NCBI GenBank assembly: GCA_965661005.1
Contig: CBFICB010000007.1
Span: forward strand, 1-64,000
DNA length: 64,000 nt
Reading direction: 5' to 3'
DNA from: UBA5109 sp965661005
Lineage (GTDB): Bacteria; Pseudomonadota; Gammaproteobacteria; Pseudomonadales; Pseudohongiellaceae
The number at the start of each line of letters is the position of its first letter. The stretch's first letter is position 1. The notes beneath the pieces were generated by a model. It did no database searches. It worked only from the letters and a program-made list of their open reading frames with translations, and was not told the origin of the DNA. Shown here piece by piece: positions 23,329 to 32,936 of the stretch. A program made the position numbers and the translations under genes.

Positions 23329-25464
23329 ATGCGAAATCTCAAATTGCCTCTAGTTTTATGCCTTGGTTTTATCCTTCCCTTTTATCTTGTCGCCTGCAGT
23401 AGCGAACAGGAAGCAAATAACACTACAGATATGCAATCGAGCCCTCTAGTGAATGAGGGGGAGGAAAGTAACGATAATATAAGTGGTGTGGTTACCAGCT
23501 CTGCGGGGCCTGAAGCAGGGGTATGGGTGATTGCTGAGACAGAGGATCTACAAACCCGCTACTCGAAAATAGTTGTGACTGATGATGAAGGTCGTTATCT
23601 AATTCCTGATTTGCCACCTGCAGACTACCAGGTATGGGTGAGAGGTTATGGTTTATCGGATTCTTCAAAAGTAGCAGCTAATCCGGGCGATCAGTTGGAC
23701 CTTACTGCCACTATTGCTCCCGACGCGGCTACGGCTGCTAAAATTTATCCGGCGGCATACTGGTATTCAATGCTCGATTTGCCGACTGAAGAAGAACTCT
23801 CTAATTTAAATGGAGGCATGAATTTTTACCTGACCTGGATAAAGAATATGGGCTGCATTGGCTGTCACCAGTTGGGGCAGCTCGCCACCAGGACTATCCC
23901 GGAACAATTCAATAGTTTAGAAAGCTCGCATGAAGCCTGGATTAGACGCATGCAATCAGGTCAGGCTGGTAGGCAAATGGTAGGAATTGCAGCTGGACAA
24001 TTGTTAGGTTTACCCTATCAATATTTAAGTGATTGGACTGATCGTATTGCAGCCGGTGAGCTGCCAACAAGTCAACCAGAGCGTCCAAGTGGCCTGGAAA
24101 GAAATGTCGTGATGACTGTGCGTGACTGGTTAACAGATAAGGCTTATTTACATGACCTGTCAGGCACTGACAGGCGAGACCCGACAATAAATGGCTATGG
24201 GCCGCTCTATGGCTCACCAGAATTGAGTACTGATGAATTTCCAATTCTTGATCCCATAGCCAATATTGCTAGCAGCTTCATGGCACCGGTAAGAGATGCC
24301 GATACTTCCAGTACGATAGAAGACCCTGTACTTATGCCTTCACCTTATTGGGGAGATGAGCCTATTTGGGATAGCAAAGCAAATACTCATAACCCGATGC
24401 TGGATGCCAATAGCAGGGTTTGGTATACCGCGAGGATAAGAAATAACCAGAATCCTGAGTGGTGTCTGGAAGGCTCTGATCATCCATCGGCACAAGTCTT
24501 TCCCAATAATAATTCTTCCAGACAATTATCTGTCTATGACCCGGAAACTGAAGAATACACCTTTGTAGATACCTGTTTTGGCACGCATCATTTGCAATTT
24601 GCAGAAGATGAAAATAATACTTTATGGACTAGTGGCGGCGGCCCGGTTGTTGGTTGGTTGAATACAAATCTATTCGATGAAACTGGAGAAGCGGAGCAGG
24701 CCATTGGCTGGTCCCCTTTTATTATCGATACTAATGGCAACGGTGTACGTGATGAGTGGACGGAGCCAGGAGAACCGCTTGATCCTGAAAAAGATATGCG
24801 CTTCCCACAAGGTTTTTATGCAGTCATGCCGAACCCGGTAGATGGTTCTGTCTGGGGGTCTCAGGCCTTCAGTTATCCCGGTTCAATTTCTCGCTTTGAC
24901 CCTGATTCCCAACTTACCGAAGTATATAGGGTGCCATTGCCTGGTTACGGCGTGCGTGGCGCTGATATAGACCGCAATGGCGTAGTCTGGGTATCTTTGG
25001 CAAGTGGTCATTTAGGAGAATTTGATCGAAGCAAATGTAATTCTGCTTTAGCTGGTCCTGAAGCAACTGGAGGTCATTGTGATGAGGGCTGGAGCTTTCA
25101 TCGGGCACCGGGTCCATCTTTCGATGAGCGCCCTGAAGAAAGCATCGAATCGAGTTACTACACATGGGTGGATCAACATGACACCCTTGGTTTAGGAACT
25201 AACGTTCCTATACTTACGGCGAACCTTTATGATGGTATACATGCTTTAGTTGATGATGAATTTGTAACGCTTAACTTACCCTATCCTCTGGGATTTTATG
25301 CCAAGGGTATGGAAGGCCGAATTGATGATATTAATGCTGGTTGGAAAGGGCGAGGAATTTGGGCAACCAGCGGGGATAGAACCCCCTGGTTAAAAGAAGA
25401 TGGCGTAGGTAGTAAGCCATTGGTCGTGCATTTTCAAATGAGACCGGATCCTTTGGCAGACTAG
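23329..25464 (+). CDS. haem c-binding lipoprotein with carboxypeptidase-regulatory-like and propeller-like domains
   Basis: 711 residues. Lipobox LVAC23 directs it to a membrane. Residues about 50-130 form a carboxypeptidase-regulatory-like beta-sandwich (ISGVVTSSAGPEAGVWVIAET, then DDEGRYLIPDLPPADYQVWV). A single haem c site follows, C176-IG-C179-H180. The long remainder contains Vgb/SMP-30-like blades (DANSRVWYTARIR, ADIDRNGVVWVSLASGHLGEFD). The start has AGGAG 9 nt before ATG. The combination suggests a periplasmic redox or substrate-binding partner, perhaps for alcohol or lignin-like substrates as in PQQ systems. The function is not known to me. There is no close operon partner, since the next small gene is 56 bp downstream with its own ribosome-binding site. 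Confidence 0.8.
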   Translation: MRNLKLPLVLCLGFILPFYLVACSSEQEANNTTDMQSSPLVNEGEESNDNISGVVTSSAGPEAGVWVIAETEDLQTRYSKIVVTDDEGRYLIPDLPPADYQVWVRGYGLSDSSKVAANPGDQLDLTATIAPDAATAAKIYPAAYWYSMLDLPTEEELSNLNGGMNFYLTWIKNMGCIGCHQLGQLATRTIPEQFNSLESSHEAWIRRMQSGQAGRQMVGIAAGQLLGLPYQYLSDWTDRIAAGELPTSQPERPSGLERNVVMTVRDWLTDKAYLHDLSGTDRRDPTINGYGPLYGSPELSTDEFPILDPIANIASSFMAPVRDADTSSTIEDPVLMPSPYWGDEPIWDSKANTHNPMLDANSRVWYTARIRNNQNPEWCLEGSDHPSAQVFPNNNSSRQLSVYDPETEEYTFVDTCFGTHHLQFAEDENNTLWTSGGGPVVGWLNTNLFDETGEAEQAIGWSPFIIDTNGNGVRDEWTEPGEPLDPEKDMRFPQGFYAVMPNPVDGSVWGSQAFSYPGSISRFDPDSQLTEVYRVPLPGYGVRGADIDRNGVVWVSLASGHLGEFDRSKCNSALAGPEATGGHCDEGWSFHRAPGPSFDERPEESIESSYYTWVDQHDTLGLGTNVPILTANLYDGIHALVDDEFVTLNLPYPLGFYAKGMEGRIDDINAGWKGRGIWATSGDRTPWLKEDGVGSKPLVVHFQMRPDPLAD

Positions 25465-25520
25465 TTCAACTAAAGGTCAGTCAGTTATTAAAAAAAGTTA
25501 GTTTATTTGAGGACGATGTT

Positions 25521-25763
25521 GTGGCGATTAGACCAGAGTTTATTGAAGAGTTAAATTTATTGAGCCTGTTTAACCTGGATAGTATTCAGGAATGGCTTAA
25601 AGTTCACCATGAAGCCGGAGCTGAAAAAATTGCTGCAGCCGAACGCCTTTTTGAAAAAGGCATCATTACTCAGGTTGATGGGGGTTATTTAACTAATCTT
25701 GGTATTGAGGCTGCTGAGCATGCTCATGCTCTGATTAATATACTAATGCTAGTCGAACACTAG
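25521..25763 (+). CDS. TIGR02647 family small protein
   Basis: 80 residues from the GTG at 25521, with GAGGA about 8-9 nt upstream. The sequence FIEELNLLSLFNLDS, IKVHHDA-like LKVHHEAGAEKIAAAERLF, then GGYLTNLGIEAAEHAHAL matches the gammaproteobacterial TIGR02647 family as I remember it, over its full length. Members look like a small winged-helix-type fold and are often labelled DNA-binding, but a function is not established. Its presence supports a gammaproteobacterial host. Confidence 0.85.
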   Translation: MAIRPEFIEELNLLSLFNLDSIQEWLKVHHEAGAEKIAAAERLFEKGIITQVDGGYLTNLGIEAAEHAHALINILMLVEH

Positions 25764-25768
25764 TGCTC

Positions 25769-25797
25769 AACTAGCAAGAGACTAGCAAGAGCTAGTT
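25769..25797 (+). repeat. 11-bp tandem repeat within an inverted repeat
   Basis: ACTAGCAAGAG occurs at 25770-25780 and 25781-25791. The whole segment is bounded by AACTAGC and GCTAGTT, which could form a 7-bp stem between the convergent TIGR02647 and PCu(A)C genes. There is no T tract, so it is at best a weak terminator. Confidence 0.55.
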
Positions 25798-25806
25798 AGG
25801 CCTAAA

Positions 25807-26343
25807 TTAACTCCCGACAGTAACATGCATTACATATTCTTTTTCGTTGGGAATTCCACCACCACGAAGCTCACGAATAGAGTTATCAAAGAACTCCTCT
25901 ACAAACTCCATGGGCTCCAGGCCGCGACGGACTAGCAGACTAATTTCATGAACTTCACCAGCATTTAACGAATCATTTATATTATTAAGTTGTATATGCA
26001 TACCACTCCTTTGCATATCCAAACGCTCGCCGGGAAGTAGCTCGATATATTCCAACTCTTCGTTATTAGCATCCAGCATGGTGGCATGCTCGAAGATTTC
26101 ACTAGTAACACTCAAAAGCAATATAGGCTCATAGTGAAAATTTGTTAGCGTAAAATACGCACTAGTGGAATCAGCCCCGTCGGCTGGAACCTCAATATGG
26201 GAGCTTTCTACGCCTAAAAAGCCGGGAATAAGCAGTGGTTCAGCGAATGCTGGCACTTGAGTAATTAAGGCAAGGCAAGGAATTACAAGGGCTTTTCTGA
26301 TTGAGCGAAGAAATAAGCTATGCAAGTCTGATCTTATGTTCAT
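25807..26343 (-). CDS. exported PCu(A)C-domain (copper chaperone-like) protein with degenerate metal motif
   Basis: 178 residues. A signal peptide ends near PAFAEP. The mature protein has the cupredoxin-like PCu(A)C layout: TSAYFTLTNF, an H86xxM89 pair in FEHATML, LLPGERLDM and GMHIQL, then VPxxF-like valine-rich strands. Proven chaperones use H...M...HxM to bind Cu(I) for cytochrome oxidase assembly. Here the final HxM is H116-I-Q118, and the second canonical methionine is not where expected. Copper binding may therefore be altered or lost, or use M110 and M115 instead. It is a single gene, convergent with TIGR02647. Confidence 0.75.
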   Translation of the reverse strand: MNIRSDLHSLFLRSIRKALVIPCLALITQVPAFAEPLLIPGFLGVESSHIEVPADGADSTSAYFTLTNFHYEPILLLSVTSEIFEHATMLDANNEELEYIELLPGERLDMQRSGMHIQLNNINDSLNAGEVHEISLLVRRGLEPMEFVEEFFDNSIRELRGGGIPNEKEYVMHVTVGS

Positions 26344-26530
26344 TTTTCACCTCTAAAAAATTAACGGTTTTAATGACTTCTAATAAGTTTTGTAGGATTG
26401 AATTTATCACTTATTAGCTTATTTACAAGCCATTTAATTATTTAATTGTAATTTTGAGCTTAACTTCCGTGTAATTGTAGGTATCATCTCTTCTGAAAAA
26501 AGTTACTCAGAAGATTAAGGTTTTTATTTA

Positions 26531-28186
26531 ATGAAAAAGAATATGACAGGTGGCGAAGCTATGGCTTTGGCCGCAAAGGCTAACGGTATTAAGCAGATTT
26601 TTGGCATTCCAGGTGCACAGATTTACCCCTTATTTGATGCCTTCGCAAGAGAGGGTTTTGATGTCATTGTTCCCAGACATGAACAAACCGCAGGCTACAT
26701 GGCTATGGGAGCGGCTAAATCAACGGGGCAGCCTGCTGCAATGGCAGTGGTCCCGGGACCAGGTGTTCTAAACGCTTCATCAGCCCTTTGTACCGCAATG
26801 GGAAATTGCTCTGAAGTGCTATGTCTTGTCGGGCAGGTTCCTTCAAGTTATTTAGGAGTCGGTAGAGGCCATTTGCATGAATTATCGGATCAGGCCGGTA
26901 CGCTGAAGAGCCTTATCAAAGACGCCGTTCGCATAGATAAACCTGAGGACTCTTCAACCATTATGAATGCCGCTTTTGAAACGATGACTGGAGGTCGTCC
27001 TGGTCCGGTTTCGGTAGAGATGTGCTGGGATATCATGGCGAAAAGCTGGGATGTTGAAATTGACTCAGGAGGCCAGCAAGGTATCAAGCCGGACCTGGAT
27101 TTGGACAAAATTAAAGCAGCGGCTAAAGCGATTAGCACAGCGAAAAACCCCATGATTATGTGTGGTTCTGGTGCTCAAGATGCCAGCGCTGAAGTGCTGG
27201 CTCTAGCCGAGTTATTAAATTGTCCAGTCACTGCTTTCAGAAGTGGTAGGGGAGTCGTTGCGGAAGACCATCCGCTTTATGCTCCACCAGTAGCGGCTCG
27301 AGTCTTATGGGACGATTGTGATTTACTAATTGGTGTTGGTTCTAGGCTGGAAATGCCCTATATGCGATGGGTACCAGGCTCCGATTACCATCAAAAACCC
27401 ACTGATGACAGGACCCTGATTCGAATTGAAATTGATCAGGCTGAACTGGACCGCTTTGTTCCAGATATAGCTTTGCTGGCCGATGCCGCAGATGCTTGTG
27501 GTGCTCTGATATCTGAGCTTGAATCCCAAGTCAAGCCAAACCTGTCTCGAAGTGATCAGATTGCTGAGATTAAAGCTAAATCCTGGCAGCTTATTCAAAA
27601 AGTACAACCCCAAATGGATTTTCTGAATACGATTAGGGAAGTATTGCCACGCAATGGTTGTTTTGTTCCTGAGCTATCCCAGATGGGGTTTGCTACCTGG
27701 AGTGGAGGCATGCCTGTTTATGAACCGAGAACTTATATTTCTGAAGGTTTTCAGGGCACCTTAGGCTTTGGATTCCCGACAGCCCTGGGCGTAAAAGCGG
27801 CTAATCCTGACCGTGCGGTTGTGTCTGTTAATGGTGATGGTGGATTTATGTTTGGCATGCAGGAATTAGCGACTGCAGCCCAATACAATATTGGTTTGAT
27901 AACACTGGTTTTTAATAACAATGCCTTTGGTAATGTGCGCAGAGATCAGCAAATGGGATTCGGCGGCCGGTTAATAGGAGCAGACCTAAAGAACCCTGAT
28001 TTCATGCACCTGGCTGAAAGTTTTGGTGTTGCTGGATACAGAGTGTCGACTCCGGAGGAGCTTAAACCTGTTCTGGCAAAAGCCATAGATGACAATAAGC
28101 CTGCATTAATTGAAGTAAGCACGGTAACCGGTTCTGAAGCTGCGGCGTGGGAATTTATTAATATGTACGATACGCCAATTTTATGA
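26531..28186 (+). CDS. thiamine pyrophosphate-dependent enzyme, acetolactate synthase-like
   Basis: 551 residues with the three-domain TPP-decarboxylase/carboligase plan. E51 in PRHEQTAGYMAMG activates the cofactor. The Mg-TPP motif GDGGFMFGMQELATAAQ, ending in FNNNAFGN, lies near residue 440. The central domain (about 190-330) binds nucleotide or is vestigial. It is similar in plan to IlvB, glyoxylate carboligase and benzoylformate decarboxylase, and I cannot choose the substrate. The Y-A-P-P-V-A-A and GMPVYEPR segments differ from true IlvB. No small regulatory subunit gene follows, which argues against biosynthetic AHAS. A plausible promoter (TTAACT, 16 bp, TATCAT) ends about 35 bp upstream. 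A methyltransferase gene follows after 43 bp. Confidence 0.85.
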   Translation: MKKNMTGGEAMALAAKANGIKQIFGIPGAQIYPLFDAFAREGFDVIVPRHEQTAGYMAMGAAKSTGQPAAMAVVPGPGVLNASSALCTAMGNCSEVLCLVGQVPSSYLGVGRGHLHELSDQAGTLKSLIKDAVRIDKPEDSSTIMNAAFETMTGGRPGPVSVEMCWDIMAKSWDVEIDSGGQQGIKPDLDLDKIKAAAKAISTAKNPMIMCGSGAQDASAEVLALAELLNCPVTAFRSGRGVVAEDHPLYAPPVAARVLWDDCDLLIGVGSRLEMPYMRWVPGSDYHQKPTDDRTLIRIEIDQAELDRFVPDIALLADAADACGALISELESQVKPNLSRSDQIAEIKAKSWQLIQKVQPQMDFLNTIREVLPRNGCFVPELSQMGFATWSGGMPVYEPRTYISEGFQGTLGFGFPTALGVKAANPDRAVVSVNGDGGFMFGMQELATAAQYNIGLITLVFNNNAFGNVRRDQQMGFGGRLIGADLKNPDFMHLAESFGVAGYRVSTPEELKPVLAKAIDDNKPALIEVSTVTGSEAAAWEFINMYDTPIL

Positions 28187-28229
28187 GTGGATTGCATAAA
28201 GTCTATAAACCCCTAACAATTGATTTCTC

Positions 28230-29180
28230 ATGAAAAAGGCTCTCTATAAGACTTTAGATATCGTGCTTTTGCCTTTTGTGTACTTTTCCGCCTGGCTGTT
28301 AAAAGTCGTGCGAAAAAAAGGTGTACACCGATTGCCTAATATCAAGAGGGCTCTTTTTCAGGTAGGGGTTTTTCCTATACGTAATCATTATTACGAGCCG
28401 CAGTTCGATTTTCGTGAGCCTCACAAAGACTTGTCTTTAGACAGAAAGCTTCCCGGCATTAAACTTAATGTTGATGCACAGCTTGCTCGTCTGAAAAAAT
28501 ATACCTATAGCAAGGAGTTGGAACATATCTCTTTAGAAAAAAAAGATGATCTGGAATTTTATTTAAACAACGGCTCCTTTGGTCCTGGTGATGCAGAGTA
28601 TTGGTACCAGATAATTCGTGATATTAAACCCAAAAGAATCATAGAAGTAGGCAGTGGCAATTCAACCCTAATGGCCATTAGGGCGATAGACAAAAACAAG
28701 GCTGAAATACCTGATTATACTTGTGAGCATACCTGTATTGAGCCATATGAAATGCCCTGGCTTGAAAAAACAAATGTTTCTGTTCTCAGAGAAAAAGTTG
28801 AAGAAGTTGAGCTGGATTTTTTTTCGCAACTGCAAGAAAACGATATTTTATTTATCGATTCCTCTCATGTAATACGCCCGCAGGGTGATGTTTTGTTTGA
28901 GTATCTGGAGTTGCTGCCAACACTGAATAAAGGCGTTATTGTTCACGTACATGATATTTTTCTACCTAAGAATTATTCAAAAGCGTGGCTGGAAGAAAAA
29001 GTCACTTTATGGAATGAGCAATATTTATTGGAAGCCTTCCTTAGCCACAATGATAGTTGGGAAATTATTGCTGCCTTAAACTATTTGCGCCATAAGCATT
29101 TTGATGACTTAAAAGGTGTGACGCCCTTCTTAACAGCAGCACATGAGCCAGGCTCTTTTTATATGAAAAAGATTGCCTAG
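28230..29180 (+). CDS. class I SAM-dependent methyltransferase with N-terminal membrane anchor
   Basis: 316 residues. A hydrophobic stretch (DIVLLPFVYFSAWLLKVV, about residues 10-27) is followed by basic residues, suggesting one inner-membrane anchor with the catalytic part in the cytoplasm. Motif I of the Rossmann fold is RIIEVGSGNSTLMAIRA, followed by an acidic strand end (CIEPYE) and DILFIDSSHVIRPQGDV. This type (Methyltransf_24-like) often methylates sugars or small molecules in surface-polymer pathways. The target is unknown. It could be co-transcribed with the TPP enzyme just upstream. Confidence 0.8.
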   Translation: MKKALYKTLDIVLLPFVYFSAWLLKVVRKKGVHRLPNIKRALFQVGVFPIRNHYYEPQFDFREPHKDLSLDRKLPGIKLNVDAQLARLKKYTYSKELEHISLEKKDDLEFYLNNGSFGPGDAEYWYQIIRDIKPKRIIEVGSGNSTLMAIRAIDKNKAEIPDYTCEHTCIEPYEMPWLEKTNVSVLREKVEEVELDFFSQLQENDILFIDSSHVIRPQGDVLFEYLELLPTLNKGVIVHVHDIFLPKNYSKAWLEEKVTLWNEQYLLEAFLSHNDSWEIIAALNYLRHKHFDDLKGVTPFLTAAHEPGSFYMKKIA

Positions 29181-29233
29181 CTTCGACCAAAGATAAGCGA
29201 AAGACTTAAAACAAAGTTTTTGTTTTTAACTCA

Positions 29234-31414
29234 TCACTCCTGGCTAGCGGCAAACTCTTGTCGGGTTAAGATGTAATGCCTGATTGCTTCAGCGTCATCT
29301 GCATCCAACTCCGACCCAAAGCCAACCATGCCTCTTTCTTCAAAAGCGCCTTCCAGAACGACAGAGGCCCATGCTTCAGAACTCGCAGGAAAAGCACTAT
29401 AGCGCAAGTCTTGAATGACGCCGCTGCCGACTGCTCCGGCACCATGGCAAGCACCACAATAGCGGTCATAAACTGCAAAGCCTTGCTCAGCCATTTCTGT
29501 ATCGATGCTAATAGCAGAAAGATCAGGAACATTAGGTGTTGTTATTTCGTAAGCCGGTAACTCTACTTCACCGCCTAGTTTGAAAGTCAGTATTCTGCTA
29601 TTGGCCAGGGTAGGGCCAGAGTTCGTTGAAAGAGGCCCTAAAATAATGGGCAATATGCCTCCCCACCCAGCCATTACAGTAATGTATTGCTCACCATCCA
29701 CTTCATAGGTGACTGGTGGAGCAACAATCGCAGTTTGAGTTGGGTATTCCCATAATGCGCTGCCATCAGTGGCGGCATAAGCCTTAAGGAAGCCGGCTGC
29801 TGTACCCTGAAAAACCAGGTCACCAGCAGTGGATAGAACACCACCATTCCAGGGTCCTGGATATTGTACTCTCCAGCGCTCCTCTTGCGCGACCGGATCC
29901 CAGGCAGCTAAATGGCCAAGTGTTGCCGATTTGACTGCGGCAATGACTTCAGGATCATCAGGCAGTCTGGCGACTTTTGTATCGATGCCTAAATTGGCGG
30001 CCAGAGCCTTAGGCTCAAATGCATTGTCCGCCGTATAAGGAAAACTAATTTCCTGTGCTGGTAAATAAACGAGTCCAGTTTCAGGATTAAAAGACATCGG
30101 ATGCCAGTTGTGTCCACCCAAAAAACTCGGATACTGTAAAGATACTTCTCCGGTTTCCCAATATTTTGCAGAATCGAGTATGTTCGGTCGACCCGTCTCA
30201 GGATCAATCCCTTCTGCCCAGCTTGTAGGAACAAAATTCTCACCAGAAATAAATTCACCTGTCACTCGGTCAATGACATAAAAGAAGCCATTTTTAGGCG
30301 CCTGCATAATAACTTGGCGCATGGCGCCACTGACCTCCAGATCGGCCAGTATCATGTGCTGGGTAGCAGTATAGTCCCATGCATCCCCAGGAGTGGTTTG
30401 ATAGTGCCAAACATACTCTCCGGTATCGGCATCCAAGGCAACAATGGAGGAGACGAATAAATTATCGCCAACACCTTCGCTTCTAATTAACGGGTTCCAG
30501 GGAGATGAATTGCCTGTGCCGATATATAAAAGACCCAAGTCAGGATCGTAGGCCATCGAGTCCCAGGCAGTGCCGCCGCCGCCCAACTCCCACCATTCAC
30601 CTTGCCAGGTTTCAGCTGCCATCCGCATGGTTTCAGCTGCCATCCGCATGGTTTCAGATTCAAAGCCATCAGCCGGGTTGCCGGGAACAGTATAAAAACG
30701 CCAGCGTTGTTCGCCGGTTTCAATGTCATAGGCAGTGACATATCCTCTCACGCCAAATTCGGCACCACCGTTACCAATAAAGACTAATCCTTCTGCCACT
30801 CGTGGCGCACCAGTAATGGTATAAGGCTGAGATAAATCGACGGTCAGCACTGACCAAAGCATTTCGCCGGTCTCACTATCAAGTGCAATTAATCGGCCAT
30901 CAAGCGTTCCAACAATTACACGATCTTGCCACCAGGCGACCCCGCGATTGACTGCATCACAGCATCCATGAACGGCATGAGAACGATCAACTTCAGGATC
31001 GTAAGACCAAAGTGTTTCTCCAGTACGAGCATCAAGTGCATGGACGATGCTCCAGGCAGTTGTGGTATACATGATGCCATCAACTATTATTGGTGAGGCT
31101 TCCTGGCCCCGACTTCCTGGCAAGTCGACATACCAGGCCAGTGATAAATTCTCGACTGTATCTGTGTTGATTTGTTCCAGAGGGCTAAATCGTTGCTCAG
31201 ACCAGGTGCGGCCATGAGCAAGCCAGTCGCCAGGCCTGTTATCAGCATCAGCAATTGTGGGAGCAGAAATAATTGCAGGTGCAGGTTCGGAGCTGGCCGC
31301 TGTAATAGTCTCTTCAGTGCTGGTTTCACCGCCGCAGGCACTAAGAAAAAAAAGTATGAGGCCGGTCAAGATTAGTGAGCTAGGTTTTTTGTAGTTTGTG
31401 CTTTGATGAGTCAT
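29234..31414 (-). CDS. PQQ-dependent alcohol dehydrogenase, quinohaemoprotein lipoprotein
   Basis: About 726 residues from the ATG at 31414, chosen over 31447 because AAGGA lies 6 nt upstream. A lipobox (LSAC27) is followed by an eight-bladed PQQ propeller starting DWLAHGRTWSEQRFSPLEQI. The vicinal disulfide C151-C152 (HGCCDAVNRGVAWW) and tryptophan-docking repeats are typical of type II quinohaemoprotein alcohol dehydrogenases. A C-terminal cytochrome c domain has C653-GA-C656-H657 and a likely axial M696. It oxidises alcohols in the periplasm and passes electrons through its haem. A 21-bp in-frame tandem duplication (30610-30651) doubles the segment ETMRMAA before the conserved W-x-x-x-WWELGGGGTAWD region. 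Confidence 0.93.
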   Translation of the reverse strand: MTHQSTNYKKPSSLILTGLILFFLSACGGETSTEETITAASSEPAPAIISAPTIADADNRPGDWLAHGRTWSEQRFSPLEQINTDTVENLSLAWYVDLPGSRGQEASPIIVDGIMYTTTAWSIVHALDARTGETLWSYDPEVDRSHAVHGCCDAVNRGVAWWQDRVIVGTLDGRLIALDSETGEMLWSVLTVDLSQPYTITGAPRVAEGLVFIGNGGAEFGVRGYVTAYDIETGEQRWRFYTVPGNPADGFESETMRMAAETMRMAAETWQGEWWELGGGGTAWDSMAYDPDLGLLYIGTGNSSPWNPLIRSEGVGDNLFVSSIVALDADTGEYVWHYQTTPGDAWDYTATQHMILADLEVSGAMRQVIMQAPKNGFFYVIDRVTGEFISGENFVPTSWAEGIDPETGRPNILDSAKYWETGEVSLQYPSFLGGHNWHPMSFNPETGLVYLPAQEISFPYTADNAFEPKALAANLGIDTKVARLPDDPEVIAAVKSATLGHLAAWDPVAQEERWRVQYPGPWNGGVLSTAGDLVFQGTAAGFLKAYAATDGSALWEYPTQTAIVAPPVTYEVDGEQYITVMAGWGGILPIILGPLSTNSGPTLANSRILTFKLGGEVELPAYEITTPNVPDLSAISIDTEMAEQGFAVYDRYCGACHGAGAVGSGVIQDLRYSAFPASSEAWASVVLEGAFEERGMVGFGSELDADDAEAIRHYILTRQEFAASQE
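30610..30651 (-). repeat. 21-bp in-frame tandem duplication inside the PQQ dehydrogenase gene
   Basis: Two perfect copies of a 21-bp unit (30610-30630 and 30631-30651) are followed by the first six bases of a third. The protein reads ETMRMAAETMRMAAETW where family members normally have one such helix turn. The perfect identity at DNA level points to a recent event. Confidence 0.92.
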
Positions 31415-31662
31415 GTATTTCCTTACTGCAGATAATATCTGGGACATTAAATTGATAGCGACATTAAAAACTATATTAGCTCATTTTTAAAGTATGAGTG
31501 TTGCTACTGGCTGGTTTTTTGGAACGCTAAATAGAGTGAGATGTACATATCCTTATTATTTCCAATATACAGGAAATACTCAGTCTGGTCAGAGCTTTTA
31601 TCTTTCCTATATACTCCAAGCACTTTAAGCAACTGATAGTATAATCCACTGGAGAAAGGGAA

Positions 31663-32907
31663 ATGATAAAAAAAACGACCTTATTAACAAAAACGCTTAT
31701 CTTGGGCGGCTTTATGCAGCTATTTGCTTTAGATGCAATGGCGCAGGATCTGACCATTACCAACGCGCGAATTATTACGACCCCAGGAAATATTATTGAG
31801 AATGGTTCGATCGTGATTGAAGACGGGCGCATATCTTCTGTATCTTCTGGGATTCCTAGACGAACAGTTGGAGAAATCATTGATGCGACTGGACTGACAG
31901 CGATGGCTGGATTTATCGATGACCATAAGCATGTCAGAGACAGTGATGATTTCGAAGCTCAGATGCTGTCACTACTGGAAGCCGGTTATACCACAGTGTT
32001 AAATGGCGGTGGTCAGGCTGAAGGAAATCTTGCATTAAGTAATCGTATCACTAGCGGGGAAGTACTTGGCCCGCGCCTGCTTCCATCAGGCAGTATCAGT
32101 TTACGCCAAACACCGGCAGAAGCTCGAGCGGCAGTTCGCGAATTGGCTGAAATGGGTATTATGCATACTGGTGAAATTCTCTTAACCCCAGAACCTGCGC
32201 CACCCCAATCAGAAATTACAGTCCTGAGAGCAATCGTTGAAGAAGCTGCTGAAGTCGGTCTTCAGGTTAATGTGCATGCTGTCAGCAGTTCAGCCACAGT
32301 GGCGGCAGTCGATGTTGGCGTTACCCGTTTAGTGCATTTGCCTAATAAAGACTGGACCAGTTATGACCAGGCTGAGGCAGTTGCTGCAAAAGGAGCCATT
32401 ATCTCGGGGCTTATCGCATTTGGTGCGCCAACGCTTGAGCGAGAATCTGGGTACCCCGCACCCGTTCGATACCCAAGCGATAATATGCCTCGCTTTAGGG
32501 ATGGTAATGCCTGGCCTGAAGCCATTGCCGGAGCAAATCGTGATACACAAGGTCGGGCTACAGGAACTGAAGGTGGCTATACCATCATAAATGCTCGACG
32601 CATTTGGGATGCAGACCCATCTCATGGAACTATCTCGTATTCGACTGATCAGAACTTTGCAGATATTTCAGTTCTGGAGCATGAACTTAAATCTTTTAGC
32701 ATTGTGTTTTCCATGACTGATATTCATCAGATTATGGGTCCAAATTCAGCGCGTTATATCAATATGGAAGATGACTTGGGCACGCTTGAACCAGGCAAAC
32801 TGGCTGATATTATTTTACAGGCCGGCGATCCAACTGAAAATATTTATGGCATGCTTACCAACATGGTTACTATTCTTGGTGGCGAAGTGCTTGTCGATAA
32901 ACGCTAA
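31663..32907 (+). CDS. exported amidohydrolase-family metallohydrolase
   Basis: 414 residues. A signal peptide ends near DAMAQD. The amidohydrolase pattern is present: N-terminal beta-sandwich (LTITNARIITTPGNIIENGSIVIEDGRI), metal ligands H88 and H90 in FIDDHKH, VHAVSSS and VHLPNKDW histidines, and a C-terminal return to the sandwich (LGTLEPGKLADIILQAGDPTENI). This subgroup is imidazolonepropionase-like and often exported in marine bacteria, with a cyclic amide or dipeptide as possible substrate. The usual aspartate in the final metal motif is probably in SYSTDQNFADIS. It is divergent from the PQQ dehydrogenase gene. A strong hairpin follows at 32937. Confidence 0.85.
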   Translation: MIKKTTLLTKTLILGGFMQLFALDAMAQDLTITNARIITTPGNIIENGSIVIEDGRISSVSSGIPRRTVGEIIDATGLTAMAGFIDDHKHVRDSDDFEAQMLSLLEAGYTTVLNGGGQAEGNLALSNRITSGEVLGPRLLPSGSISLRQTPAEARAAVRELAEMGIMHTGEILLTPEPAPPQSEITVLRAIVEEAAEVGLQVNVHAVSSSATVAAVDVGVTRLVHLPNKDWTSYDQAEAVAAKGAIISGLIAFGAPTLERESGYPAPVRYPSDNMPRFRDGNAWPEAIAGANRDTQGRATGTEGGYTIINARRIWDADPSHGTISYSTDQNFADISVLEHELKSFSIVFSMTDIHQIMGPNSARYINMEDDLGTLEPGKLADIILQAGDPTENIYGMLTNMVTILGGEVLVDKR

Positions 32908-32936
32908 GTTGTTTAGATAGTTTTAAAATATATAAA

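Noticed and set aside
26531..28186. Biosynthetic acetohydroxyacid synthase IlvB
   Set aside because: No regulatory-subunit gene follows and several segments differ from IlvB. Kept as a TPP enzyme of unknown substrate.
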